This document shows, piece by piece, positions 45,526 to 58,859 of a stretch of 64,000 bases of DNA. The translations under genes and the position numbers were made by a program. How positions within the stretch are numbered: position 1 is the stretch's first letter; each line of letters opens with the position of its first letter. The notes under the pieces are model-generated. The model searched no databases. It was not told where the DNA came from and worked only from the letters and a program-made list of their open reading frames with translations. Source of the stretch: Plasmodium malariae (taxonomy: Eukaryota > Apicomplexa > Aconoidasida > Haemosporida > Plasmodiidae); the NCBI RefSeq assembly GCF_900090045.1, contig NC_041775.1, positions 806,001 to 870,000 on the forward strand, written 5' to 3'.

Positions 45526-46994
45526 TGTTCTTTAATACATGCATATTAAATTTTACTTCAAATAAAATAATATTTTTTTCTTTTATTACATATATATAAG
45601 AGTATATAACTTTTTTGTCTTTTTTTCATAGTGAGAAATACTCACATGGTTATGTTCAATACACATTTTTAAAAAAATTGTGAAGAAATATACATATTAT
45701 ATTTATTATATAAGAGGAATTCATATTTGAAAAAAAAAAAAAAAAAATTCAACTTTATACCTAGTAAAATCAAGTTACAAAGATTTATGGAATATTAAAA
45801 AATACAATTTATTTCACGCACATAACTAAAGTATATAGTTCATAATATTAGACTTTTAAATATTAAAATTACATATTATGAAAATTTAAGAACAAAAAAT
45901 ATGATCAGAATAAAGAAAAATAAAAAAAATTATTTTAAGGTGGTTTTAATACAAAATTTTTCTTAAAGATATTTTAAGGTAATCCATAGCTTTATCATGT
46001 TTATATTAAATGTTACTTAAAAGCGATTGAGTTTATATATATATATATATGTATCCTATACTTACAAATTTTTAATAATTTCATAAAATTTTTATCATGT
46101 TGCAATAATTAATTAGGTTTTGTAATTTTAACCATAATTTCGAAACTTGTCATAATTTTTGTATGTTTATATTATATTATATTATAAATTTTATATATAA
46201 TAATTTTTAATAATATGAATAGTTTTTACTGTACTTATATTTCTTCCTCATACATTTATTAACACTACTATTTTTATGCTGCATATTCCTTGTAACGCAA
46301 GAGTTTTATTGCAATCTTACATTATTTTTCTGGTTTTATGTGGATTACTTATTAGTACATCCGGAGTTACAAATGCGCATTAATTTTCTGTAGTATGATA
46401 GTATCTACTTCTTAAAAACGTGGTTATAGCTGAAAAAAAAAAATTTTCTGTTGAAACTGTTCCTAACATTTTTAACGACGTTCGTTAACTAAAAATTTTT
46501 AAGTTTACGGACGTTTCTTTTTTTTTTTGACAAATTAATGTAAATATAAATATATAAATAAATATACACATATACACATATACATCTATATATTTTAATA
46601 TTTCGGAATTGTTTACGAAAAAAAAAAAAAAAAATGATTAGTAATTTCTTTTTTGATACATAAAAACATATGCGCATTTTTTCATAATTAGGGAAATTTG
46701 TGTTTCGTCATAAAGTTTCATAAGAAAATAAACAATTATAATTAATTTCATAAAATGGCTAAAAATAAATATATTTAGATAAATAAATTATGCACAAAAG
46801 CGGTAAATACTGCAGGAACAAAATTTTGATGTATTTAAAAAAGAAAAAAAAAAATGAAACAAAAAAGACACAAAATATGTCGGCAAGGGAGGATGCATAC
46901 ATATATACGTATACATAATGTATATATATATATATATATATATATATTATGTATATACATTATATAGTTCAAAAGGTACATATTTGTTATACTT
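44049..46994. other. 2.9-kb intergenic
   Basis: No coding signal. It contains (TA)n tracts at 44670-44690, 45008-45030, 45222-45247, 45492-45523, 46032-46050 and 46919-46950, and A tracts at 44769-44790, 45121-45138 and 45731-45747. It acts as 5' flank of the 95-residue gene and 3' flank of the polyQ gene, both on the minus strand. Confidence 0.6.
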
Positions 46995-48743
46995 TTAAAA
47001 AGCTACAGTTCTATTTTCCATTTTTTTTAGTAGTATATCATTCTGTTCTTGCTGAAGTTCGAATAATTCATTTAGTGAGACAAATTTTTCAACGGTTAAT
47101 AAATTATCTTTAACCTCTTTCCCATTAATTCTTTTAACTATAATTTTATCGTGAACTAAACTTAAAGCAACTTCTGTCTTTCCAAAAGTGTAAACACCTC
47201 TTCTATTTTTGTTCCATGCTATTTGGCTATTGTGTGTGTTGTGCCAGTCTCGTAATTTTTTATCTATAGGATCAGAGCTGTGAGTAATATAAAACTTTTT
47301 AGGTTTTCCTAAACGTATATTAATATATGTTTTCGGATTTTTAAAGCATGTTAATGGTTCAAGTTTTTTTAATAAAGGATTATATTCTTTTTTTTTTGTT
47401 AATTGGGTTCTTTTTGCAGATGACACGTTTTTATTATGATCTTTACCTTCATCTGTGTCATGTACATTCGGGCTATCTTCATCCGTGCCACGTATATCCA
47501 TGTCATGTTCATCCGAGATATGTTCCCCTCTGTCACATTCCTCTTTATTCAATTCATTAAATGCGTTGATACCATTTTTTCTTTTTTGGATAAGTTTATT
47601 ATTTCTAGCCTTATCCAACTGTTTACTGGATTTTAAATGACATGACACATGTTCATGGGTACCAAATGAATCATTCATAATCAATTCGTTCATTTTTTGA
47701 GAAGACCTATAATTATTGGAGTCATGAAATTCATTAACAAAATAGTCAACGTCATTTTCTGTATTATTTTCATAATTATACTCCTCTCGCGTGTTTTCCA
47801 AGGTTTCGTTTTTCCCAAAACTGAAGTTACTTTCTATTTCATTATTATGGTTGATGTTATTATGACTGTTTCCAAAATCGTTGTTGTTTTCCTTATTCTT
47901 ACTATTAGATAATCTAGAGGGAGAAATAATTTTTTGATAATCAGGTGTTGAATTAACAATTCCTTGAGATGAGTTATCTAATAATGTCTTTAGATGTTTT
48001 GCCTCCTTTTCTAGAATATATTTATCTTTATTAGGTACAACTGTAACAGTTAGGTTCTGGGGTTTATCTTCAGGAATTAGATAGGATGGCAATCCATATA
48101 CGTTTGTGCTTTTATTATTTATATTTAAGGGTACAAATTTGTTAGGTGCATGAATTAATTTCGTAGAAAAATTAGGAGGATGGAAAAAAGGAGATGCCGA
48201 TGCTAAAGAGAAAGAGTCTTTTTCTAAATTACCTCTTTTTGAACTATCATCTTGCTTTTTATTTAATGGTTGAATGTATGTACCAATGACTTGAGGAAGT
48301 CCTAATTCGTAAATACGTTTTATATTTTGCTGTTGTTGCTGTTGTTGCTGTTGCTGCTGTTGTTGCTGTTGCTGCTGTTGCTGCTGTTGCTGCTGCAGTT
48401 GTTGTTCGCCAATCTTCATGCCTCCAATCATGCTTTTATTGTGCCTTAAAATAGCACTGGTTTGTTTACATAAACTTTCCAAATTTAAAGTTGGTTTTAC
48501 TGGTTTTGGCAATATGTTCTGGATATTTTTGTTTAAGTCTAACATTTCCAAATGACTAGCATCTAAATATTCATACTTACCATTTTTTTTTGCATCTCTA
48601 TATGATTCCTCCATTTTTCTTATGTTATTTAAGCTAATTCTATATTCCTTTTTTTCATCATTTGTTTTGATTATCCTACTGACATTGTTTTTAGGATACA
48701 TAAAATGGTCCTCGTAGTTGTTCACTTGATACATCGATTTCAT
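46995..48743 (-). CDS. polyglutamine-containing protein of unknown function
   Basis: 582 residues in one exon, Met at 48743. Blocks that look conserved: the N-terminal 110 residues (with YRISLNNIRKMEESYRDAKK and ILPKPVKPTLNLESLCKQTS), then an uninterrupted run of 23 Gln, then KRIYELGLPQVIGTYIQPLN. An Asn/Ser/Asp/His-rich middle follows, and then a compact C-terminal region (about 450-582) with TYINIRLGKPKKFYITHSSD, DKKLRDWHNTHNSQIAWNKN and GVYTFGKTEVALSLVHDKII. The two ordered ends suggest a real globular protein, but I know no domain for them. No signal peptide or transmembrane helix. It is divergent from the ABHD17-like gene across a 2.8-kb spacer. Confidence 0.8.
   Translation of the reverse strand: MKSMYQVNNYEDHFMYPKNNVSRIIKTNDEKKEYRISLNNIRKMEESYRDAKKNGKYEYLDASHLEMLDLNKNIQNILPKPVKPTLNLESLCKQTSAILRHNKSMIGGMKIGEQQLQQQQQQQQQQQQQQQQQQQQQQQNIKRIYELGLPQVIGTYIQPLNKKQDDSSKRGNLEKDSFSLASASPFFHPPNFSTKLIHAPNKFVPLNINNKSTNVYGLPSYLIPEDKPQNLTVTVVPNKDKYILEKEAKHLKTLLDNSSQGIVNSTPDYQKIISPSRLSNSKNKENNNDFGNSHNNINHNNEIESNFSFGKNETLENTREEYNYENNTENDVDYFVNEFHDSNNYRSSQKMNELIMNDSFGTHEHVSCHLKSSKQLDKARNNKLIQKRKNGINAFNELNKEECDRGEHISDEHDMDIRGTDEDSPNVHDTDEGKDHNKNVSSAKRTQLTKKKEYNPLLKKLEPLTCFKNPKTYINIRLGKPKKFYITHSSDPIDKKLRDWHNTHNSQIAWNKNRRGVYTFGKTEVALSLVHDKIIVKRINGKEVKDNLLTVEKFVSLNELFELQQEQNDILLKKMENRTVAF
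48327..48395 (-). repeat. polyglutamine tract (23 mixed CAA/CAG codons)
   Basis: Read on the minus strand this is 23 successive Gln codons, mixing CAA and CAG irregularly, bounded by Leu upstream and Asn downstream. Codon mixing suggests the length is fairly stable at DNA level or selected at protein level. Plasmodium homopolymers are usually Asn, so a long Gln run stands out. Confidence 0.95.
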
Positions 48744-50283
48744 ATTCGAATAAAATTTATTGTTTATCCTTTTTGTTTGTTTGGATGGCTACTTATATAA
48801 TTATTTATTTTTTTTTCTGAATGTTGTATTGAACACACCCGTGTATATTTAATTTTTTTTTTTTTTTTTTTTTTAAATTATGCCAATATATATATATGTG
48901 TGCATATATGTTGCATCATATATATATGTGTATAAGTATACTTGTGTATACGTATATATGTATATGTGCATATACTTTTTTTCCTACTATTTTTGATTAA
49001 AAAAAACAATTCATACTGTTCTGAAAATTTACAAGTGTCTATAGTATTTTCACATAAAACAAATAAATGTTTTAGTGGTGTGTGCAAAATTCATATGTTC
49101 TTGTTCCTATTTTAATTTAATTTGAATATGCCTCATAGCATAATTAAAAAGAGATAACAACAAAATAAAACAAGAAATATTAAATTAGAAATAAAAAAGA
49201 AGGAAATTCTTATGTTTCATAAACTTATGAAAATAGGAACAATAAAAATTAATAGAATATGCTTGATAATTGTATGAATGTATTTTTTTTCATATGTGTA
49301 AGATGTGTCTTTACAAAGAACAAATGTTAATATATATATTTTTTTTTTTTTTTTTTGCAAACATGCCACAAGATCATTATCCAAAATATTTCTTAAAAAA
49401 GGAACTAAAACTTCATTAATTTTTAAAAAAATTATTGATGACTTATTTTTTAATTATTGCAAATATGTCGTGTTATGCATATATATATATATATATATAT
49501 TATACATATATGTGAGATTTCCCGTATGCAGAACAAACTTTTTGGGAATTAATTTAGTTCTATTTGAAGTACATAAAAATAAAAATAAAAAAAGAAGTAT
49601 ATTTGCCTGAATGTTGTAGAAATATTTTGCACTTTTAAAACGTGCACACGTTATTTTTAAGGAAAAAAACAAAAAGTTATTTGCACATGAACAAAATAGA
49701 AGAAATAGTTATTTACACATACACAAAAAAGAATAAACAGTTATTTATACATTAACAGGACAGAAAAAGTTATATACATATTATCAAAAAAAAAAAAAAA
49801 AAAAAAAAAACAGGATATTCTTATTTACAAAATGTTCTCATGCATATATATGTTAAAACCTAAAATACTGGAACACCTTTTTACCCTTTACATTTCTGTA
49901 ATTATCTGCCTATGTATATATATATATGTATACGTGCAAGTATTATATTTAATTTTCTTTTTTATAAAATTTACAAGTTAAAGTTAAGGCTTTACAAAAA
50001 TCCAGTTTTTGTGAACTTTTTGCACACAGGAAATATTATTATTATTAACAGCTATTTTAAAAAAAAATTGTGAATAGATTTTTTTTTTTTTTTTTTTAAA
50101 TAGCTTAAAAAGTAACAAGTTTTATGATTTTTAGCTTGTTACATATGTGACATATTCTTTAAAATGTACAAAACATGTTAAACACAATTGAAATATTTAA
50201 GGTGTCATTTAATATCTAAAATTGTTTTAATTTTTTATATCATATTATAAATTAAAAAAAAAAAAAAGTATACTCAAGATGTG

Positions 50284-50315
<32 letters not shown>

Positions 50316-51576
50316 CATAAATGCAGTGCACATACATTTTGTGTTCTATTTGCTGCAACTTTAAATTGTACATATATTCTACTTAAAAAAGGTAATACAG
50401 TTGTAATGCCTGTACAACACTGTGAACTAAATTCGAAATGAAGAAAGCTGGAAAAATGAAAAAGTAAAAGAAAAAATGAAGTTTTAAAAATACGTATTTA
50501 GGAGGAAATAAAGGGATTATTATTAGTTATACAGACATTTTATTATTATTTAATGAAATGCTGATATTTTTTCATTTTTCTTTTCGAATAAAACAAATAG
50601 AAAAATTAAGCTGGAAAGTGATTTAACGCTAATTGTAGCATAAGGAGTGTGCAAAAATTTTCTAAATTTGCTATTTTATCTTTTTTCTGATAAAATTTTT
50701 TTCCTTTTTAGCATTTAAAAAAAAATATAATATTTCTTTCCTTTTCTTCAGTATATATATTTTTTTTATACTATTATGTTTATCTATATACAATTTCTGA
50801 AATTAGAAAAAATTCCTTAAATTGTAAAACAGCAGCATATAACATAAGTTCATTCGTACGATTGATTAATTTCTAATATATTTTATTTGTATAATGTATC
50901 ATATATATTCCAAAAAAACAAAAAATTATTTTATGTGCAATTACATAAGATTGCTTCAAATTTTCATATATTCTTTCTTACTGGGATGAGAATAATATTT
51001 TAATAAAATCTGTTCAAATTATGAAATTAATGTTTCTTTTGCATCGGCGTTACAATAATGCTACTATATACAATGATCATTTCCTGAACTTCAAAAATTA
51101 TGTTATTTTATTTTTTTAACATTTGAGTAATGTTTCATTTTTACACTTTTATTTTTTTTTTTTTTTGCATTATAAGTTAAATATCTTATTTTATTCTTTT
51201 TATATATAATGCTTTTATGGATTAAAAGCAAGCATTTCGTTACAATATTCTGTTACAATTAGAAAACATAACTACATTTATGTATATTTTGATCAATAAT
51301 TATTTTACATTTTGTTGATATTTATTATATATAACATATATATGCAAATGTATATGTTTATAACGTAATTAATTATGGCCTTTTTTTTACCTACGGTTGA
51401 CATTTGAATTTTACGAAATCTTAATAAGAAAAATATAAAAAAATATGGTATAATAAAAGATGCAATTATGAAAATAGTAATTTTATGTTATACATAATAT
51501 TACGTTTCAATGTTCATAATACAGAGGGAAAAAAAAAAAAAAAAAATGAAAACAAATACATTTGATTAATATAAAT
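48744..51576. other. 2.8-kb intergenic, divergent promoters
   Basis: No coding signal. T tracts at 48850-48873 and 49340-49357, (TA)n at 49480-49500 and 50287-50303, and an A tract at 49790-49810. It separates the minus-strand polyQ gene from the plus-strand hydrolase, so it should contain both promoters. Confidence 0.6.
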
Positions 51577-53334
51577 ATGGGAAATGTTGTAAATAAAATT
51601 GTTTTTAATGCCCCTTATGAAGGGTGCTTTGAAAAATTTGATTTAGATTTTATTTTTATTGAAATAGAAAATAAGGAAAAAGTTGCAGCTTATTTTATTA
51701 ATAGGTACTCTATTTAGTTTTATATAGCTATAAATGTATACATATATATATGTATATATATATATATATATTTTGTATGCATGTGCATTTCTACATTTGT
51801 TTTTCAATATATTATCCTATGTAATTATTTAATAATCTTTTTTTTTATTTTTTATCTTAGAAATGCTCCGTTAACAATTTTATTTTGTCATGGCAACGGT
51901 GAGAACATATACATGTTGTATGATTATTTTTACGAGACGTCGAAAATATGGAATGTTAATGTATTCTTATATGATTATCTTGGTAAAAAAAAAAAAGACA
52001 TGAAATAAAAAGTAAATCATAAATATATGTCCTTTATTTTGTTTTAATTATGTTTTAGTGTTTTCGTATGACTTTCTTTTTTCCGATATACACATTTATT
52101 TATATGTACAGTTTATAATATTGTATCATTTAATTATTTATTTATTTATTTTTTTTTTTTACCATGATTATTAAATTTTTTAAATTATAAAATTACTTCA
52201 AAAAAAAAAAAAAAAAAAAAAGGATATGGAGAAAGTACCGGGACATCATCAGAAAAAAATATGTACTTAACTGGAATTGCGGTTTATGAGTAAAAAAATT
52301 TTCTTCTTTTTTAGAATGTATAATTGCCGATACTTTGATTTTCATTAAATATATTTCGTAAATTTTTGTTTTTTTAATTTTCTTATTTTCTTCTTTATAC
52401 GTAGTTACATGGTAGACTGTTTAAACATAAAACCAGAGAGCATCGTTCTATACGGGAAATCCATAGGTTTACAACAAAAGAAATGTGTACATATATACTT
52501 TGCAGCAATGTTTGAATATGTAGAAATTTCATATAAAATAAATAAATAAATATATATATATACATTTCCTAAAAATAAGTTTGTTGCAGTAAAATAAATT
52601 ACATGACAAAAAAGAAAAAAAATGTGTATTAAATTATGTTTTTAGGTTCATGTGCAGCAGTTGATATAGCAATTAAAAGGAAAGTAAAAGGAATAATTTT
52701 ACAAAGTGCTATATTATCCTTGTTAAATATTTGTTTTAAAACTAGGTTTATTTTTCCTTTTGATTCTTTCTGTAACATAAAAAAAGTGAGTTTCCATTTA
52801 TTATTAATAAAAAAAGATTATAACAATATTACATGAAATTTTTTTGTTTTATTTTTTTTTAGATTCATATGATTCCTTGCTATGTATTTTTCATTCATGG
52901 CACTGATGATAAAATTGTTCCCTTTTACCATGGATTAGTAAAAATGGAAAAAAAAGAAAAAATACAAAATAAAAAAAATTATCCGACTATCCATGTTATA
53001 AAACTGACGCAAGTCAAATTATTGCAATGTGCTACTTTATGATTGTGCTTTTGAGTTATACGATGTATCAATAAGTTGCGTGTATTACATTTATGTAATG
53101 TGGGCATATATATTATATGTATATATTCATACATACATACGTAAATGCTACATATATATGTAAATTTTTTTTTTATGCGTATTCTCGAAGTGTCTTTATG
53201 AAAGGTGCAAACGGAAGGTTCATCCTTACTGGGTTATTGATGGAAAACATAATGACATCGAACTAATTGAGAATAAAAAATTCAACGAAAATATTAAGTC
53301 CTTTTTAAACTTTTTAAACAATTCATATATTTAA
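51577..53334 (+). CDS. ABHD17-like alpha/beta hydrolase (candidate depalmitoylase), seven exons
   Basis: Exons: 51577-51704, 51861-51982, 52223-52289, 52405-52466, 52646-52785, 52863-52937, 53191-53334. Phases agree at every joint, giving 245 residues. Family landmarks in order: LTILFCHGNGEN (oxyanion loop, H53-G54), FLYDYLGYGESTGTSSEKN, IVLYGKSIGSCAAVD with nucleophile Ser125, FFIHGTDDKIVPFYHGL with the acid at Asp188 or Asp189, and YWVIDGKHNDIEL with His218. The order and spacing parallel human ABHD17 proteins, which remove palmitate from membrane proteins. The start MGNVVNKIV is a good N-myristoylation signal (Gly2), suggesting membrane attachment. A Cys (EGCF, residue 17) nearby could be palmitoylated. 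The acceptor of exon 3 is preceded by a pure A run instead of a pyrimidine tract. Substrate is unknown. Confidence 0.92.
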
Positions 53335-53941
53335 AACGTTTTTAAATTTTGTCCGTTTATTTTATTTTTAAAGGATATCAATATTAAAAACTCTAAAATA
53401 ATTTATAAATTTTTTTTTTTTTTATTATTTTATCATTATGAAAAAGTATTTTCTTTACCTCTTTACAAAAATAATTCTGCATATATTCCCTTTATGTATG
53501 TGTGTGTATAAAAATATAACAATTTTTTTTTTAAATTTTTTTTTTATAACAGTTATATTTTATATAATTTATTTTATGTATCTAAAAATACAACTACTGA
53601 ACAGTATTAACCGAATATCAATAAATGTACATTTTTTTATGTTATCAATGTGTTGGAATTACACGTTGTGTTCTAATTTACATTCAAAATACCTTTCCAT
53701 TTTAAATTATATACTTACACAACATATATATATACATTATACAGCCATTTAGGGGAAATGATGTAATAAAAAAGAAGAAAAAAGAAAAAGAAAAAGAAAA
53801 AGAAAAAGAAAAACGTGTAATAACAATAGTAGCTATGTTTAATAAATATTAAAAAAAAAAAAAAAAAATAAGGCGAAAACACACAAACTTTAGGAGAAAA
53901 ATTAACAGATAATTTAAATATAATTGTATATACATATATAA

Positions 53942-53981
<40 letters not shown>

Positions 53982-55053
53982 TATATTGTGTAACTTTTCT
54001 TCCAATGCGATGAATTTACACGCATATATTGCATATGTTATACGATGATGTATAAATAGTATTATATTTTCTTTTTTCTTTTTTTATATGATAAATAATA
54101 AACATAAGAATATTAATTATTACTATTATAATGTAAAATATAAATTTTTGGATACATTTTTTTTTATTAAACAATACGAACTCATTTTATGTTAAATAAG
54201 ATTTTTTTTTTTTTTGTAAAATTATTTTAATATAAACGAGTTTTTAAACATCAACTTCATAGTTAATATTACGCTTTTTTTTTTTTTTTTTTTTCTTTTA
54301 TTATTATACACACAAAGAGATTTGAATTTATTATATAGCAATTAAGTATATATAATTATATATACATATATACCATAAATATAATATAATTTTATAGGTA
54401 TAAAATAATGATTATAACAATTTCTTATTTAGTTATAAAATATAATAATATAATGGAAGATTTATAATAGTAATATATTTTATGTTCATATAACGATGAC
54501 TATGAAAACATAAAGAATAGATTTATAAAAATATATGTTTCATCTATTCCAACAAATTTGAAGTTAAAAAAAAAAAAATAATAAAAAGAAAAAAAAAAAA
54601 AAGAAATTATTTGAATAATAAGAGGGTCCATAAAAATAAAACCGAAAACTGGTGATGGTGAAAAAGTGAATGACGCAATAAACATAATAAAATAATATTA
54701 GTAGTAATATTAAAGTAAAAAAAAAAAAATCAGTTTTTTAAAAGTAGAGTTAGTATTTTCGTAAATTAAGTTTTTAACATATAATGTATTACGAATATGT
54801 ATATATAATATATATATATTTACAAGTACTTATTAATTATTACTATTATGATGATGTGTAAAATATAAAATCAATTATATTCTGCTATGAATGTACATAA
54901 ATATATGCTAAAATATTTATATACAATATTATACGCGCTAACGCATATATATATATATATATATTGTATGTACGTATGTATGAATTTATGTTCAAAGTTC
55001 GAATGTGAAATTAAGGATATATAAATACCCATTTAATACCTTGCTTTGTAATA

Positions 55054-55092
<39 letters not shown>

Positions 55093-55203
55093 ATGGAATA
55101 AAGCTAGTTTTTGTTTAACGTAACTGTATTTTTTTAACACCTCTTGTAAACTTTAATATTATTTTATTTATACTTATATTTTTATTTTATTTTTTTTATA
55201 AAA
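53335..55203. other. 1.9-kb intergenic
   Basis: Contains a hexamer repeat (gaaaaa)n at 53776-53813, an A tract at 53851-53868, (TA)n tracts at 53946-53974, 54947-54963 and 55052-55075, and T tracts at 54200-54215 and 54275-54294. A 104-residue hydrophobic frame at 53438-53752 looks like chance AT-rich translation. The last 200 bases are the ArfGAP 5' flank. Confidence 0.6.
53776..53813. repeat. (gaaaaa)n hexamer repeat
   Basis: Purine-only hexamer units, about six copies, in the spacer after the hydrolase gene. Confidence 0.9.
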
Positions 55204-56601
55204 ATGAAAAAGAATTTGATTATTGAAGTACTGGAATATGAACAGGATGATAGGGGTTATGTGTTGGACTCCTTCAAAGATAAAACATTTAAAACAATTT
55301 TAAGTAAAAACGAAAATAAAAATTGCTTTGATTGTGGTAATAAAAATCCAAAATGGTTATCTTTGACTTTTGCCATATTTATTTGCCTGAACTGTTCAGG
55401 TAAACATAGACAATTGGGAACACACATATCTTTTGTACGTTCAACTGGAATGGATAAATTTACTGCAAAACAATTAGTTAGGATGTGTTTAGGAGGTAAT
55501 TTAAAAGCAAGTGAATTTTTAAAAAAGAATAAAGATAGTAGCATGTGTGATTATGCATCACATAATTCATTAAAATATAAAATGTACTTGGACAATTTAT
55601 TGGAAGATACGTTATTAAAATATAGCAATGAAAAAAATGTACATACTGTGGAATTATGTAATAACAAAAATAGTAGCAAAATTGACAATAGTTATAATAG
55701 TGTTAAACCGATAATTAATACAAACAATTGTAGTAACAAAGCGCCAATTGATTTAATTAATGACGATTTGAATAAGGAGGACACTATAAATGAGCAAAAT
55801 GCAAATGATACGAATATATTAAGTAACACTCTGCCAAATACCAAGAGTGCAAGAAAGTCAGATGTGATGAGCAGTAATATGAAAACTCATTTTATGGAAG
55901 AAAAAGTAGTTTATAATAATTGTAATAAAAATTTTAAAGCCAAAAAAATTGATATAAATTTTGACGACACAATATTCGATGATAATGGAATGAATAATAA
56001 TATGCAATATGAAAAAAATACCATAGAAGGAAAAAATATGCATAATTTACAAAATTCTCTTAAAATAGGTGGTAATGATAGTAAAATTAATAATTATAAC
56101 AATTATAATAATATAGAAGGAAAAAAAGACAAAAAAGGATACGACAACAGGTATAATTATGGCGTGGAAGGCTATCCACATAGTTACTCTGTGGAAAATA
56201 AAAAAGGATTTGATACGTACAATAAAATGAACAGCGGTAAAAATAATAATAGTAGTAGTAGCAGCAGCTATTTTAATAATAATAACAATTTAAATATTAC
56301 AAGTGATGCAAAGTTAAATAAATTTAAAGACTGCAAAAGCATACGCTCAGATCAATATTTTTATGACGAAAATCAACAGAATGAGGATCATGTTGTGCGA
56401 AATGTTCATATAGCAAATAGCATATCGTCAGATCAATATTTTAATAAGAATGTTAATAATAGAAAAGGAGTATGGAATTTGGATGAACAAACAATTCAGA
56501 ACTTACAAGGTTTAAAAGTAACAGCAAGGGAAGGCTTATCAAATATCGTTGCTGCTGGCAATGAAGTGTTTTTGAAAGCTAAGGAGTGGTTTAACAATTA
56601 G
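55204..56601 (+). CDS. ARF GTPase-activating protein (ArfGAP domain)
   Basis: 465 residues in one exon. The ArfGAP zinc finger is intact: C41-x2-C44-x16-C61-x2-C64, followed by the arginine finger R69 in CSGKHRQLG, then [26 protein letters not shown]. This domain stimulates GTP hydrolysis by Arf GTPases at Golgi or other vesicle membranes. Residues about 120-420 are Asn/Lys/Ser-rich spacer. The C-terminus has the short motif DQYF twice (RSDQYFYDE and SSDQYFNKN). It ends in [20 protein letters not shown] followed by an alternating hydrophobic/small-residue stretch to AKEWFNN, which looks like an amphipathic membrane-sensing helix of the ALPS kind found in ArfGAP1/2/3. Which human class it matches best is uncertain. 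No upstream exon is needed: the Met at 55204 precedes the domain by 40 residues, as usual. Confidence 0.93.
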   Translation: MKKNLIIEVLEYEQDDRGYVLDSFKDKTFKTILSKNENKNCFDCGNKNPKWLSLTFAIFICLNCSGKHRQLGTHISFVRSTGMDKFTAKQLVRMCLGGNLKASEFLKKNKDSSMCDYASHNSLKYKMYLDNLLEDTLLKYSNEKNVHTVELCNNKNSSKIDNSYNSVKPIINTNNCSNKAPIDLINDDLNKEDTINEQNANDTNILSNTLPNTKSARKSDVMSSNMKTHFMEEKVVYNNCNKNFKAKKIDINFDDTIFDDNGMNNNMQYEKNTIEGKNMHNLQNSLKIGGNDSKINNYNNYNNIEGKKDKKGYDNRYNYGVEGYPHSYSVENKKGFDTYNKMNSGKNNNSSSSSSYFNNNNNLNITSDAKLNKFKDCKSIRSDQYFYDENQQNEDHVVRNVHIANSISSDQYFNKNVNNRKGVWNLDEQTIQNLQGLKVTAREGLSNIVAAGNEVFLKAKEWFNN

Positions 56602-57349
56602 CGTCTTATGTTTACCATTACTGTGCATACAAATGTTCGTGCATGCATGTGGCGTTGATGTATGTACATATATGTGTATATTTTTTTAGGTTTAATTTTT
56701 AAAGTGATACGTGCGTGCTCTTATACACATATATATATATATATATATATATATGTGTAGCAGGGTACGTTTTACAACTTCTTTTCATGACTTATGTTTT
56801 CATTTTTTTTTTTTTTTTTGTATCATCTTCAAGCTTATGCATATGTAAAGTATATACTTGGGGGTTTGTTTTTTTATATTCCTTTTTAACATTAACTTTA
56901 TTTTTGCAATTATTTATTACTTTTTTTTTTTTCCCAATTTAGTAGCAAAAAAATATTTGAAACAGTGTCTTTTTAAATATTTATGAAAAAAATTCTAAAA
57001 AGGAATACGTATATATATATAAGAAAACAAAACAAAACAAAGAGACGGAGATTAGTACTGCGGATGGTCAAAAACTATTTATTCAATTTCTCGTCAATGA
57101 TGGTTTCGTTTTAATTCTCTTCTTTCGTGGTGCTGAGCTGAGGAGAGCTTTTATTACAATTTCTGTAAAATACATTATTTTATCTTTTTTATTTTTACTT
57201 CCACTTTTGCTTCTCTTTTTTCCTCAAAATGTTTCCTCAGATTTGACTTTATACAGTGAGATATGTATATGTTCATGGTAATATGTCAATTTTAATTTTA
57301 AGCTTAATTTTTTTTTTTTTTTAATTCATTTTCACGTTTTTGGGATTTT
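56602..57349. other. intergenic between convergent ArfGAP and cyclophilin genes
   Basis: About 750 bases of 3' flank for both genes. (TA)n at 56727-56753, T tracts at 56801-56819 and 57308-57322. No coding signal. Confidence 0.6.
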
Positions 57350-57997
<648 letters not shown>

Positions 57998-58859
57998 TCA
58001 TTCGGTAGTTCTTCGTTTTTGCCATACATAAATGTTAAATATGTTTCACAGCAAAAAAGTTTCAAAAAAAAAAAAAAAAAATAATAAATAATAAGTAACA
58101 TTAAATTAAAAAAATGTTATGTTAACAAATAGTAATTACAAATTAGTAATACTTTAAAACGTCCTCACATTTTGACATTTTCGAACTTGCGTAGGCGTAC
58201 AAAAGAACATTTCTTCTCATAAAAGTCAACGAAATGCTTCTTCTAGCAGTGTGAACCATTTATAGTACTTTTTTGTTCATATATTTGTTTATACTTTTGT
58301 TTTATATTGCTTTATTTTGTTATTATGTAACTTTTTTTTTTTTTTTTTTTGTTTTATGCATTTAAATTGAGTCGAAATATTTCATTTTTCATGCGCTACA
58401 GTTTTATATCTCTTTTTTTTTTTTTTTTTTTTTTTTGCTATTTTAACTATTTTCCTTACAGTTGCCTTAATGTTATATGTTCGCAGAACTATGAAAAAAT
58501 GCATTAATAAATGACGGTAATTCACATATACATTCATGTAGTAACAATTTAAGGAGGTTCTTTTTTTTTTTTTTTTTTTTTGTATAAAAAGCTACAAATT
58601 AAAAGTTTCTGCCATAGTGCTGCAATTGCGCTTGTAGGGGCATGCACATGTGCCTATATATATACATACATATATATGTGAATACATATATATGCATACA
58701 TGTATACATATGTATAATGTATTCATGCTATATATAGACCTAACACTTTTTTTTTTTTTTAAAACGTGTAATGCTTTCGATGATGAGCATTTTTATGTTG
58801 GATTTTTTTTCCCATATTCTTTATGATCTCGTAATATGTCTCATAAGCATTCTGCGTAA

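Noticed and set aside
52636..52836. 66-residue frame starting in the hydrolase locus
   Set aside because: It is exon 5 of the hydrolase read through into the following intron.
53438..53752. 104-residue hydrophobic frame starting MKKYFLYLF
   Set aside because: It looks like AT-rich spacer translated by chance: Phe/Ile/Tyr/Leu only, no conserved block, and located in a normal 3' flank. A small membrane protein cannot be fully excluded without orthologues.
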